Numbered from the stretch's first letter, positions 33,471 through 45,200 are shown. The stretch: 64,000 bases of DNA from Kingdonia uniflora (GCA_014058105.1 JACGCM010001166.1:1860001-1924000), one strand, 5' to 3'. The notes: a model not told the origin generated them from the sequence alone. A program made the numbers and translations.

Positions 33471-33808
33471 ATACTTTATATAACCCAACTTCGTTTTCAT
33501 TATATAAAAATTAGTTTTTTTTCAGAGTTTTCTTGAGTCATTTTCAAGAGAGAAAATAGACGCAATCAAGGTTCCTTTGGCAGAGAGATAGAAGTGTTTT
33601 CTTCTCTCTGCGACTGATCGTTGTATCCTGGGAGACAAGGGCCGATTATATCCTGCAAAGCACTGTGGCAGGGGCGAATCTATCTTAAGGAGATAGTGTG
33701 CATGCACTAAACTCGATCATATCCCGATAAGTGTTTTGATCTCTTTCTAATCTCCTTAATTTGTTTTTGATTATACCAATTTTTTGAACACAGGCTAACA
33801 ACAATTAT

Positions 33809-34745
33809 ATGTCAAAGAATCCAAATGTTCGTTTGCACAGCCGTCTATTGGGTACCTTGGCCATATTATATCAGGTTACGGGGTCGTAGTTGATGATTAG
33901 AAAATTGCTAGCGTGGTGAACTGGCTTCTTCCCTCTTCTTTAAAGGACCTTCAAGGGTTTTGGGACTAACTAGATATTACCAAAAGTTTGTGAAAGATTA
34001 TGGAAAAATTAATGGGTCGTTAACTCAACTATTAAAAAAGGATTCGTATCTTTGAACAGAAGAAGCCAACACGGCTTTCTCTAAGTTGAAAGCAGCACTC
34101 ACTTCAATGTCAGTTCTCGCTCTTCCATATTTTTCAACTCCATTTTACATCGAAAGTGGTGCATCAGATTCTGGTATTGGAGCTGCACTTATGCAGGGAG
34201 GTCATCCTATAGCCTATTTCAGCAAAAGCTTCTCAGGTAAGAATCTGAACCTTTCCGTTTATGACAAAGAAATGTTGACCATTGTGTCCACCGTCCAGAG
34301 ATGAAGGCCGTACCTTTTGGGACGTCACTTTAAAATCTATACAGATCACCGCAGTCTTAAATATTTTTTAGAGCAGCGCATATCTTCGTTGGAACAACAA
34401 AAATGGCTATCCAAATTGCTAGGATATGATTATGAGATTATTTACACATCTGGTTCATCTAATTTAGCTACGGATGCCATTTCACGTCTCCATGAATTGG
34501 GTTCCTTGTTAGCTTTGTCCTTCCCCAATTTTGTGGGTATTTATGAGATTAATATGGAGTGCCATAGTGATCCTGCCATGCATTCTATAATCGACAACAT
34601 TCGGCAAAACTTAACACCCAAGAAGCACTTTTCTTATGAGCATGGTATACTCCGCTACAAAGGCCGCATAGTGGTTCCCCCTTCATCAACCTGGTGCTCT
34701 AAAATTTTGCATGAACTTCATGGTACTCCTATAGGTGGTCATTAG
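33809..34745 (+). pseudogene. Reina-type RT end and RNase H
   Basis: Resumes after copia-B with YVKESKCSFAQPSIGYLGHIIS. RNase H in ORF 34086-34304: FYIESGASDSGIGAALMQ (first catalytic Asp lies in A-S-D-S; the family usually has xTDAS), YDKEMLTIVSTVQR, then after a TGA 34317-34745: FKIYTDHRSLKYFLEQR and NLATDAISRLHEL. Integrase N-terminal spacer follows. Confidence 0.8.
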
Positions 34746-35277
34746 GTTTTCTTCCGTACTTACAAGCGCATTCAACAAAACTTTTATTGGTCAGGAATGA
34801 AAGCAACAATCAAAACATTCATCGCTCTTTGTGATACTTGTGAACGAAATAAGGCTGAAGCCATTTTCCCTCCAGGTCTTCTTAGTCCCTTACCCATACC
34901 AGATGATATTTTGCTTGATATCTCTATGGATTTTAATGATGGGTTGCCGTCTTCAAATGGTAAAACTATCATTTTTGTCATGGTAGACCGACTCTCCAAA
35001 TATGCACACTTTAGCTCATTGCCTCATCCATACACCGCTGCAAAAGTTACTGAAATCTTTGTCCGTGACATTGTAAAACTCCATGGCATGCCGAGATCTA
35101 TTGTTAGTGACAGGGACCCCGTCTTCATCAGTAAATTTTGGGAAACATTTTTTGAGATGCAAGCCCACAATCTGATGGAAAAACAGAGGTTACAAATCGT
35201 ACCTTAGAGTGTTACCTTCGTTGTTATGCAAGCCAACATCCCACTAGTTGGACGAAGTGGCTTCCTTGGAACGAATG
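34741..35277 (+). pseudogene. Reina-type integrase, interrupted
   Basis: Zinc domain: GTPIGGH, then CDTCERNKAE. Core: LLDISMDFNDGLPSS (first Asp), SIVSDRDPVFISKFW (second Asp). The Glu-containing DGQTE block is degraded (NLMEKQRLQ). The frame breaks at WLPWNEC, where the SIRE-type element inserted, and resumes at 57928 with EWWYNTTYHSAI. Confidence 0.85.
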
Positions 35278-36201
35278 TGAAATTCCTAGACGGTTGAGAC
35301 TAACCAATTTTGATTATTTTAGGCCTAAATTGATAGGTCCTAATTCCTTTGAATTAATGGTCTACGCTTAACCTAAATCAAGTTGATTCAATTAACTAAT
35401 GTCAAGCAAGCAGTTGGAAAAATAAAGATACAGGCAAAGATTTTTAACCTTGTAAGAAACCTTTCTCAAGAGAAAAACCCACAGGTCGCTGTCGAATCAC
35501 TCGACAGCTAAACAATCCACTATTAAAAAAGAATTACAAGAGTTTGACTACTTACAGAAGCGATAAACACATCCCGTGGTAACCTCTCTTCTAATCAAGC
35601 TCATAACAACCAATTCCTCCTTCTCGCAACGCCTCACCTCAAATTACGCACCAAAGCTTTAAAGCTTGAATCGCTCAAGTTCTTCAATCCATAATTAGGG
35701 TTTCTTGATCAATGATGATTGATTCAAGATGTGAGTGTTTTAAATCTCTCTTGAATCTCTCAAGAGTAATCTCTTCTCACTCTAAAAAACAAGCCCTTGA
35801 AAAATTGATTTTAGAAGAAGTAAAGTCTAAAAAAATAAAAGTTGTCTGTTATTAGAAAACAAAAATCACGTTCTCTGTTCGAATAGAAATAAATGAATTC
35901 GAATAGAAATCAGGCTGAGCCAATCTATTCGAATAACAAAGAAATCTATTCGAAAATAAAAACTGACTGAGGTATTTTATTCGAATACAAACAAAATCTA
36001 TTCGAATAGAAATGTTCTCAGTTCTATTCGAATAGAACTGGGATTGATATTTAGAGCAAGAAGATAGAAACCCTCTTACCTGTTCAGTCTCATTCCAGCT
36101 GTAGTCGCTCTACGTGCACTCACTGACGCCGGATAACCATGAGATAGTGCTGACACTCACTCTAGACACTAAATGAAACAAACTCCAAAATGGATGTTTA
36201 A
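35278..36201 (-). repeat. SIRE-type 3' LTR
   Basis: 924 bp, pairs with 57006-57922. It contains seven or so TATTCGAATA palindromes (35878-36045) and a hairpin GCTGTCGA-ATCAC-TCGACAGC at about 35488. Confidence 0.9.
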
Positions 36202-36732
36202 ATCTCCCCCTTTGGTTCATTTTGTGTCAAAACTAGAACTATAGGTAGTAAATAAAAATTACAAACTCGATGGACTGACACACTCACTGAACATCCATTC
36301 ATAAAAGCACATCCTCTGAAATCCCTGCACACTAAACAAGATATATCATGTAACCGTTCATATTCAAAATAAGGAATTCATAAGACACAAAGTACTTACC
36401 TGACTTACCTGAAGAACCATCTCTCTCCCTTTTTTTCACAGAAGAACAAAGGGTAATCAACTAAAAAGAGAGAAAAGTAAAATTAAATTATACATGCCAA
36501 AATATATAATAGTTATGGAAGAGTAAATAACATGGAATAGAATAATCATATAGCAAAAGCTTGATAGAGTATCCATGCAAAAAAAACTGTTAATACATAG
36601 CAAAGTCAGATTGAGCATCTACATAAAAGATACATGCAATAAAGAGAGTAGACTCAAAAATAGTCACTGAAAAGACAAAACACAGAACTATCACTCTAAA
36701 GTGCAAAAAATAAACCCAAAGTCACATACGAC
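36202..36732. other. SIRE-type 3' untranslated part
   Basis: Contains the purine tract (minus strand AAAGGGGGAGA at about 36203-36213) and AT-rich noncoding sequence. No gene seen. Confidence 0.6.
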
Positions 36733-38094
36733 CTAAGACCCCTCATCTGTATCTGCGGCGGGAGGACCACTCGACAAGCCTCGCACCATACTGCTCAATC
36801 CATCCACAGAAGTCGGAAGCCGACCTATATCATCCCTGAAGAGCCAAAAATGAGTTTGTATCTGACTATCCATACTAACAAAACGAGTCTCCATCTGAGC
36901 GTCCAGCCTACTAAAGCGAGACTCCATATAGGTGTATATAGAGGCAAAATCATACGGGACCACTCCAGTATAATAGCAGCAATATAAACATCAGGCATAG
37001 AAGAAGCAGCAGTCCTGGAAGCAGAGGGCTTAGTTGCTCGCCTAGCCGCACTAGGTGCAGCCTCAGTCACCAAGTTCTCTGCATCCTCCTCAGACTCTGA
37101 CTCTGACTCAGAAAGTACCATATGTTTTCTGCTCTTTTCCCAATAACGAGAATTAATCACTTCGTTTCTCACGTCCGCCTCCTCATCCGCACGGATAGCA
37201 TACCCCATCCCAATCAAAAGCTAAGAGATAAACCTGTTGTACGGTAAAGCCCGTGCCTGGAGATTCGGGTTAGAAGTAAGAATCATCTCGTGGATAATAA
37301 TATGCACCAAATCAGCACTATACCCCTGATGGTAAATATATACCAAATAAAACATATTACCCACCAGAATATTCTTATTCCCCAGTTGGGGAATAATGTT
37401 CCTATGAGCAATCATATGAAAGATGCATAGTAATTTGCTCAGATTCTTACACCTGAGGTATGGGCCTTTAATTTTCCCTGCAACAAGAAGCCCCTCCTCC
37501 ATCTCCTTCTTGGAAGGAAACTGACTAGAAATCGAAGGCCACTCCGAAAGTTCTGCATCTTCTGTTGGAGGCTCACCAAGACCAAAAGCATGTCAGATAT
37601 CATCCGTCCCAATATGTAACTCGAAGCCATTAATAGAAACTTTAAAACTCTTGTCATCTCACTTGCATTGCACATCGCGGAGAGAAGAATAAAAAAGTTA
37701 TACCAAACGTGGATAACACGCATCTGAGGACAAATAATCCCAGTCCAACCAAGATCAACGAATACATCAAAAACCCGCGAGATAGTGGGGTATCGCTGAC
37801 GCAGCTCCTCCTCATCAAGTGATACCTCCTTCTGATAGTTACAAAACTTAAAACCTGATTGTGGGGTAGACCAATGGGAGGGGTTAGGATGGATACCATG
37901 ATTCCCCCTGTCATTGTCTCGTGAATGTACACGAGACCCCCCAGTACCACTAGATCCTCCTCCTCCAGAAACCTGATGAGCAACATTACTAGGGCCCGTC
38001 CTAGTTCCTCACATCCTCCGACCCAGTTTAGCCGTACCGCTAGGAGCGGGAACGGGGGACGTAGCCTCAGGGCGTTTCTCCCTAGCCATAACAA
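36733..38094 (-). pseudogene. Extra ORF downstream of SIRE-type pol
   Basis: In broken minus-strand frames: MRVIHVWYNFFILLSAMCN (near 37720), LLCIFHMIAHRNIIPQLGNK, YLVYIYHQGYSADLVHIIIH (37450-37290), then an acidic Ser/Glu region (LSESESESEEDAEN, 37120-37080) and a C-terminal heptad-like part with repeated 'METRFVSMDSQIQTHF'. The hydrophobic block resembles the 'putative plant transposon protein' region of ORFs accompanying SIRE/Tat elements. Its place (sense, after pol) equals that of the env-like ORF of SIRE elements, but I see no clear signal peptide or fusion peptide. Confidence 0.5.
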
Positions 38095-38814
38095 CCAATG
38101 CCCAAATAACTCACTTATCCTGCAAGAAAATTACCACCACTTCCCCAAACCTAACCAACACGGTTAAGCAGGGGAACCCAATGAAACACACAACCAACTC
38201 TTCACCACTACAAGCAAGCAATCACCAAACAAATAACCCAAAACCCTGCAAGAAACCACAACACACTCCAATCTCCCAATTCTTCACAAAAACAGATGCC
38301 ACGTCCAATTTCAAATCTAAACCCAAGTGAGCGTTCCAATTACTAAATAACAACTCCAACTTCAATTGACAGTTCTAATTCGAAATACCAACTCCAAATC
38401 CAAGTAACAGATCCAATTCGAAATAACAAATCCAAATCCAAATCCAAAGTTCAAATTGACAAATTGAGCAATAAACTTGAAGGAGATTGAGTAGAACAAG
38501 CTTACCCAAGTGGAGGATGAGTCTAATCACAAATTTAGGGCAAAAATTGCCGAGATCAAACTGCCAATTGGACTGCCAAACTTCGAACCATGAAACCCCA
38601 AACTCAAATATGAAAACGAGGTATTCAAGCACAATGAAATTTGAGTATGGATTGTAAACTTGGTAGGATTTGAGTGAGAGAGAGAGAGCGAGAGAGAGAA
38701 AAAAAGAAAGAGACTGAGCCAAGTTGTATTCGAACAAAAAGAGAGATAGTGAAAAAAGAAAAAAAATTATATTAAAAAAATAGACTTTGTGAAATGTATT
38801 CGAATAAATAAAAT
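38095..38814. other. SIRE-type 3' region left of the MULE
   Basis: No recognisable coding sequence. A 152-codon minus-strand ORF (38375-38833) is hydrophobic low-complexity sequence crossing the MULE end. GA-rich microsatellite at 38684-38705. Confidence 0.4.
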
Positions 38815-38985
38815 GGAGAGGATTTAGAGACACTCAAGTCTCACTTAACCACAACCACTCATCTAATAGAGATGAGTGGCTCTCAAAATTTAGGATTTCC
38901 TATAAGGGAAATGAGGTGGAAAATTAGGGGGTTCTACCTGCCCCACTCTCTATAGCTGGCAGACATTTACCTCTCTCTTTTGAAA
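38815..38985 (+). repeat. MULE left terminal inverted repeat
   Basis: Pairs with 50274-50444 over about 165 bp with few mismatches; includes ACCACAACCACTCATCT and GGCAGACATTT blocks present in reverse on the right. Confidence 0.9.
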
Positions 38986-39009
38986 GAAATTTCAAATTTG
39001 AACAACCCA

Positions 39010-39125
39010 TCACTCATATCAGTCAAGTTTTTTTTTTCTCTCTCATATCACACACACACTCTCTCTCTCATATCACATACTTTTTCTCTCTTATATCACA
39101 TACTCTCTTTCTCTCTCATATCACA
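39010..39125. repeat. CT-rich subterminal repeats (left)
   Basis: Repeats of CTCTCTCATATCACA follow the left TIR. The right TIR is preceded by GAGAGAGAGAGTGAGAG tracts (about 50045-50260), so both subterminal zones are purine/pyrimidine-asymmetric. Confidence 0.8.
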
Positions 39126-39472
39126 CAATCTTGCTTGCGATTTCTGTCATTAGAGGTGAGATTTTAGTTGAGAAAGGAAAGCAATTCTGCCATTAGAGGT
39201 GAAATTGATCTCTTCAAAGAACTCTGACACCCTTGCTGATAGTATACTTACTCGACAGGTACTTTCTGACCCTTACACGCTAGTAGTACACTTGGATGTT
39301 GTGAAATTTGTTAGAATAATGGTATTCCCCCCCACTTAATCCCTGTGAAATTTGTTAGAAGACTGTAATCTCCTGTATAATTTCTCTTTGATTGATTACC
39401 TGCTGGTGGGTCCCATTCGAATTCAACAATTTAGTCAAATTATTTGCATAACACTGAACTAAGACTAAATAA

Positions 39473-39750
39473 TTGTCGGATACGACAATATCAATAGTGC
39501 GATCCTCACATACACTACTATAATTGTCGAACTCGACAAAATTGCATATGAATGTAATATTCACAGTAACTAAATTGTCGAACTCAAGAATATTACATAT
39601 GAATGTAATATTCACAGTAACTAAATTGTCGAACTTGACAATATTACATATGAATCGTTCAGTTATAGTAACTAAATTGTCGAGTTCGACAATATTTTAT
39701 ATGAATGTTTGAGTTACAGTAACTAAATTGTCGAACTTGACAATATTACT
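39473..39750. repeat. 51-bp tandem array with palindromes, six units
   Basis: Left half-sites of the palindrome TTGTCGA-NN-TCGACAA begin at 39473, 39524, 39575, 39626, 39677 and 39728, exactly 51 bp apart. Units also contain ATTACATATGAATGTAAT, a second inverted repeat, between palindromes. Confidence 0.9.
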
Positions 39751-39767
39751 GCGCAGAGTCAACGGAG

Positions 39768-40070
39768 ATGGTGAAGACGAGGTCTTAGAGTAGTCGGGAG
39801 GTTGCTTCTCGCCGTATTAAGCAGTTGTATGACGAACTGGTGCTGCATTATTTTGGTTCGGTTAATTTGAACGATCCACCATTGCCGCCGCGTGAGGCAT
39901 GCTACAAAGGAATGTGCGAGGCTGAGGCGGCGTTGTGGAGGGAGGATTTCTATTTGCATTGTTAGTTGCAGATGGTCATCCTGCATCCAATGGCGAGGAG
40001 AACAGCTATTGTTACCCAGGCCAGGGAACTGGTTAGGATGAAAGGCTCCAGTTCTGTCGGTACAGTTTAA
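39768..40070 (+). pseudogene. Small MULE ORF, 101 codons with two TAG stops
   Basis: ATG 39768 to TAA 40068-40070. Apart from TAG codons near the start (after MVKTRS) and in the middle (after DFYLHC), the frame is continuous and amino-acid composition is protein-like: SREVASRRIKQLYDELVLHY, PPREACYKGMCEAEAALWRE, then RRTAIVTQARELVRMKG. It lies between the left palindrome array and the transposase gene on the same strand. It could be a former first exon or a separate small protein. No family recognised. Confidence 0.45.
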
Positions 40071-40351
40071 GATTTGTTGATTAGGTATTCTGGTTGTAAT
40101 GTTATTGGCAGGTACATGTAATGAAGTAGTTGTAGTATTCAGCAAGTGATGAATAAATTTTAAATGGTACAACAAGTTTTTGTGTGTGATTGTTTACATT
40201 TTGTATTCTGTCTTTTGTAGCATGTGATGTAATTATGAAATTAACATGCGTTGGACTTGAATTGTGTTTGGTTTGTAATATTTTGATCAATTACTTTACT
40301 TACAACTCACAATCATTTCTTTTATGTGTGAACTTCTCAGTCAGATCGACA

Positions 40352-42817
40352 ATGAAAGACTCCGTCGATGAAAATTGGTCGAAAGTTATTGGTGAGGAGT
40401 CCCCAGAAAGGTATGAAAATAAACGTATTGTAGACCCATTTTTGGCGGAAGCCCCATGCGAGGGTCAACATTTTGATACTGTAGAGGATCCACGTCTGTG
40501 GTGTAAACAATATGGAAGAGGGCAGGGTTTCCCTATCAAGATACGTAATTCTACTAAGCGTCTGAGATTGGATGATATAGGCAGATCCCACTTTTGTTGT
40601 ATGAGCAATGGTTTTTTAAAGAAAAACCTTGGGAATCCAGAGAGTAGTGACGTAGCTGGCAACAGAAGATCATTTGATAAGTGTGGGTGTAAAGCAACAA
40701 TCAACATAAATTGGAATACCAAAATAGGCAAATATGTGGTCACAAGTTTCACGGATATCCATAACCATAAACTCGTATCTCCACGGAATCAGCATCGGAT
40801 GAAGGTTAACAGATGCTTTCCTGAAGCAGCAAAAAACCTTGCAGCGGCATTTGAGCTCCACAATATTCTGGTCAGCAAGGTCCCGACATTATTCCCAGAT
40901 AGAACCTTTAGCAAACGGGATTGTTACAACCACAACGCCAAAGTAAATAAGGATCGACTAGTCAGAGGAGATGCACAAACCGCGTTGGAGTGGTTTAGGA
41001 AGAAACAAACTACGGATCCAATGTTTTATTTTGACATAGAATTAGATGAGGAGGACCGAGTACTGAATTTATTTTTGGATCGATAGACGTTCAAGGTGTG
41101 CATATGAGGCATTTGGAGATGTCGTCACCTTCGATACTACGTACCGAACGAATGTGTACAAGATGCTTTGCTCCGTTTGCAGGGATCAACAACCACTACC
41201 AAATAATTCAATACGGATGTGCTCTGCTAAGAAATGAGCAAGAAAACACATTTCTATGGTTGATCCATACTTGGCTGAAGGCAATGAACTACAAACACCC
41301 TGTGTCAATTATCACCGATCAAGATGCAGCTATGGCCGCGATTATTCCCAAGGTAAAGAAGTACTTAGACACTTATTGCTCGAGTTACAGTTGTTAACTG
41401 GAGTATATTGTCGATTTTTCATTATCAATAGTGTCGAAATCGGCAATATTCGACAATTGTTACTCCAGTTACAATTGTCGAATTCGACAATAATTGCTAG
41501 CATAACTCTAATCCAATTACACTTTTAAATTGTCGAATTCGATAAAATCATATAATATTAAGAGATACTTTCATTCTAAGTTCTGGTTTATTTCCAGGTC
41601 TTCCCCACACCAAACATCGATTTTGTCTGTGGCACATCACAAACAAATTTCCTGAGAAAATCGGCCATGTTTATCTGGAACCATCTACATTCAAAGAAGA
41701 TATTAATTTGATAATGCACAACACATATGAGGCTGTAGAGTTTGAAACCAAATGGATGGACCTAATGAAGAAAAATAAATTGGATGATAACGTTTGGATG
41801 TAAGGAATCTTCAATATTAGACAAAGATGGATACCGTTATGGAATAGGGATAATTTCTTTACAGGGATGAGCAGTACAGGACGAAGTGAGTCCGCAAACA
41901 ACTTCCTTAATGGTTGGTTGCCAATAAAAATTGGGTTGTACAGTTTTGTAACCAAGTATGAGGCTGCCTTTATAGAGGTATACAAGCGAGAAAGTGCAGA
42001 AGACTTTGCATCAGAACATAGATATCGTCAAATTGGACCTCATCAAGCTCTACTGAAAGATGCTACAAAGATTTACACCAGAACAATGTTCCACAAACTT
42101 TAGGATCAATTTGACCAGGTTGTTTGCTTCGTTGCAATAGAAAGACACGTAGAAGGTAACATTCGGCAACTTAAGGTGATGTCCCATAGTGGTCGTGCCG
42201 AGTCATTTGAGCTACCAATAGACTTAGAGAAGCAAACTGGTAATTGTGGATGCAAGTTGTTTGAGTATGTTGGACTCCCATGTTGTCACCTCCTGAAGGT
42301 TTTCTCGAAATACGACATTCTCAAAATACCAAAGGTTTTCATTATGACAAGGTGGACGATTGGTGTAAACAAGTTTTCAAGGTCGTATGATGAAAGTCAG
42401 TTAGAAGGAGATAACTTACGACATGCCTTACGTCATAGCCACCTATCCTTTCGTGCATCAAACTTATTTGAAAGGGCATCAAAGATGAAAGAAAGTTTTG
42501 ATTTTGCAGTTTTGAAGCTAGACGAGTTTGAGTCTTACTTTCAAAACTACGATGACGCTTTAACACAGATAGATGCATCACAACAAAACATCTCAACTTC
42601 TGTCGCAGATTCTCTGGTGTCTGGAACTATGATTTTAATCCCTTTCGTGGTTCAAACAAAAGGCCGGGCGAATATTGATCACAATAAAGGGGCAAGATGG
42701 AAGGGGGGAATAGAAAAGGCTGTTATGAAGAAGAAGAAGAGAACATGCAAAAGTTTTGGAGTACTCGGCAACCATGACAAACGGACATGCTCACTTTTCA
42801 AAACGATGATAGCATAA
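40352..42817 (+). pseudogene. FAR1/FHY3-like MULE transposase, frameshifted
   Basis: Start chosen at ATG 40352 (MKDSVDENW); upstream in-frame sequence is AT-rich and non-coding in look. Exon 1 (40352-41397) holds a FAR1 DNA-binding domain (CGCKATININWNTKIGKYVV, F-DIHNHKL) and the start of the MULE DDE domain: AYEAFGDVVTFDTTY (first Asp), SIITDQDAAM (second Asp). An intron of about 200 bp (41398-41597) contains palindromes. Exon 2 has FCLWHITNKFP, STGRSESANNFL (catalytic Glu) and a SWIM zinc finger CGCKLFEYVGLPCCHLLKVF (about 42250-42310). Frameshifts at about 41075 and 41165 and stops at about 41802 and 42101 make it inactive. All three acidic residues remain. Confidence 0.85.
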
Positions 42818-43635
42818 TCAAGTAAGTATATATTCGACACTATGCATAAACGACACCTTCTGCGTGATTTTTCTATAATGTTTTCCATATTTACAATAAT
42901 TTGTTCTATGTTGGAGACAGCAATAATGGGGAATTTATTCAGCCGTTGCACTCAAATTTTGACAAGCACAACATCTAGGAAAACAAAAGAAGTTTACGTT
43001 CATTGACTAATAAATATGTATTGATTATTATTGAGAAATTAGTATGTTGATTCAACATTATATTTGCTTATTAATTGAAATTTAGAACAATAACAATACC
43101 GTATTTCACGGAGAAAATATCAATGAATTATTTACAGTTTATGGATTGTGTTGCTTTATGCACCCCCACCCTCTATGAATTTGTATATTGTTGAAAATAC
43201 TGCATTAAATTGTCGATTTCGACAATATTATATACCTAGAAAACTAATTACACTTTGTAATATTGTCGGGTTCAACAACATTACAAATGCATAATTGAAA
43301 ATACACTACTACAATTGTCGAAATCGACAATATTGTACATTGCAAGTAACCATATACACTTAAGAATTGTCGAAATCGACAAAATTTCATTTTTAGAGAC
43401 ACTCAAGTGCACTGTTAAAATATTCTTCAGAGGCAATATGTACATTTTAAAGAGGGGACAGTTAGAAATGGGATTCATATGAGATAACAGAAATGTATAT
43501 ACTACAAAAATAAATCAACAATAGAGTGTTATACCAAAAATTATATACTGTGATAAACATTGAACTAAATGAACTGTCATATACAAAAAGGGAAAAAAAT
43601 TATATACTGTGATAAACATTGATGTAACATAACTG
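42818..43635. other. MULE spacer between convergent genes
   Basis: Noncoding AT-rich spacer between the 3' ends of the two genes. It carries palindromes at 43210, 43263, 43315 and 43367 (spacing 53, 52, 52) and a short duplicated tract ATTATATACTGTGATAAACA at about 43540 and 43599. Confidence 0.7.
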
Positions 43636-44630
43636 TCATATGCAAAGATTTGGTCGACAGCCCAATTTGATTGTTGACAAACCAACAATAACCATGTCAT
43701 TAACTCTATACCCCTGACACTTGTGCTTTCTAAGTAATGCCTTGAAGTTCCTTACTCTCACATCAAAATACCTAGTCAGTTGTTCTTTCATAAAACATGG
43801 AGGAATTTCCAGATTTACATGACTGTAGAAAATAGTAGAAAGTAGAGGTATTGGTGCATCGAACCTTGGAAACAAGCGAACGAAATGGTTGTCCGCCCCC
43901 AAACCAAACCACCAATACTTACAAGTATCCATAACTAGGTTTTGGAACCTCTCCTCATTTGAAGTAGTATAACTTTTACGTGTCCAAAATAGGGGTAAGA
44001 ATGTATATGCTTCAGTGTGGCTAATGAAGACCACAACCTTCTCATAGTAGGTGGCTAGTAAATGCGCCATATGCCTATACTCTATATGTTGATGACCATA
44101 AGAACACGCCTGTAACAGAATTTGATATGCGTTTTCACCGTCCACAGTGAATTGGATACCCAATGTTTGGCTGAAGATACTCTTCCAGAATTCGGGGTCC
44201 TTACAGAGAAAAGTCTTCAATGATTTTATTACATCTGGGAATCTATGTTGGCTCTGGTGTTGAATCGCGGCAGTAACCCTAGAACCAGAATTGATATCAC
44301 TGATTTCGACACTACGAACATCTACAAGATACTTCGTTTACAGTTGGAATAAAAGTTCTTGCATCTTCTTCTTCTTATCAATTTTCTCCCTCCTAGAAAT
44401 GATAACATTTTCAAGGGTTACCGCCGTGGAAACCAAGTCTTTTTGATAATCTCCCTTGGGTCCTTGCTGTGCTATTATGAAGAATCTTTCATTCTGCTCA
44501 AAAAGTTCTTCAAAGGTTGGGTCCCCCATGTCTCCCATCCCTTCACTTGCGAGTGCCTTCTTCAATGCTTGACGCCAAACTTCCTGCAATAAGTTCTCAT
44601 ATTAGAACAAATAGTAATATTAGAGCAATA

Positions 44631-45045
44631 TTGTCGAATTCAACAATATTGTGTATCCATAATTCTAATTACAGTGGCATAATTGTCGAACTCGATAATT
44701 ATATATTGTTCAAGTGGAAATATATATTACCAATATTGTCGAATTCGACAATATGAAGATAGTAATCGTCGAATTCGACAACTACGACTTCAAACCATGC
44801 ATTAAACAGAACAATCTCAAATAGGTACAAGAGTTAGGAATATGTCATACCCATTCATTGTTATCTACTTCCAAAGTCTTCTTCCTCTCTTCTGAATTAA
44901 CTAGTTTCTTATGCTGAAAAAAAAACTCCAACATTAGGATAAATACACTTGGTATGTACATGAACATTATCTATATTGTCGAGTTCGACAATATTTACCA
45001 TGCACAACTCGAAATAAAATTCCTAATTGTCGAATTCGACAATAT
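44631..45045. repeat. Palindrome cluster, right-gene introns
   Basis: TTGTCGA-NN-TCGACAA sites start at 44631, 44683, 44736, 44766, 44976 and 45027 (steps 52, 53, 30, then 51 in the last pair). Confidence 0.85.
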
Positions 45046-45200
45046 TCAATTTCAATAACATGATTTTAAAACCATGCATTACACAGAGCAATCTCAAATA
45101 TGTACAAGAGTTAGAAATATGACATACCCATTCACTGTTATTTACTTCTAAAGACTTCATCCTCTCTTCAGCATTAACCAACTTCTGTCACTGTAAAAAT
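44790..45200. repeat. Tandem duplication of an exon plus intron, offset 275 bp
   Basis: ACCATGCATTA(A/C)ACAGA to the exon encoding KLVN(S/A)EER(K/M)K(T/S)LEV(D/N)N(N/S)EW occurs at 44796 and again at 45071. The duplicated unit includes an exon of the second MULE gene and flanking intron, so the coiled coil has two near-identical segments. Confidence 0.8.

Larger units (their letters stand above)
29779..33803 (+). mobile_element. Copia-derived LTR element (copia-B) with 840-bp LTRs
   Basis: LTRs 29779-30618 and 32964-33803 are each 840 bp, run TGTTGGAAAAAAAACC ... CTAACAACA, and are flanked by the TSD ATTAT (29774-29778 and 33804-33808). A purine tract ATGTGGGGGA precedes the right LTR. The 2.35-kb interior has only broken coding sequence. 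Removing the element rejoins the Reina-type RT (RANQLL to YVKESKCSFA). Confidence 0.9.

Noticed and set aside
38375..38833. 152-codon hydrophobic minus-strand ORF
   Set aside because: Low-complexity Ser/Leu/Phe translation of GA/AT-rich DNA that runs across the MULE boundary.
40190..40351. Upstream 54 codons of the transposase frame as part of the protein
   Set aside because: Cys/Phe/Leu-rich translation of AT-rich noncoding DNA; the FAR1-like protein plausibly starts at ATG 40352.
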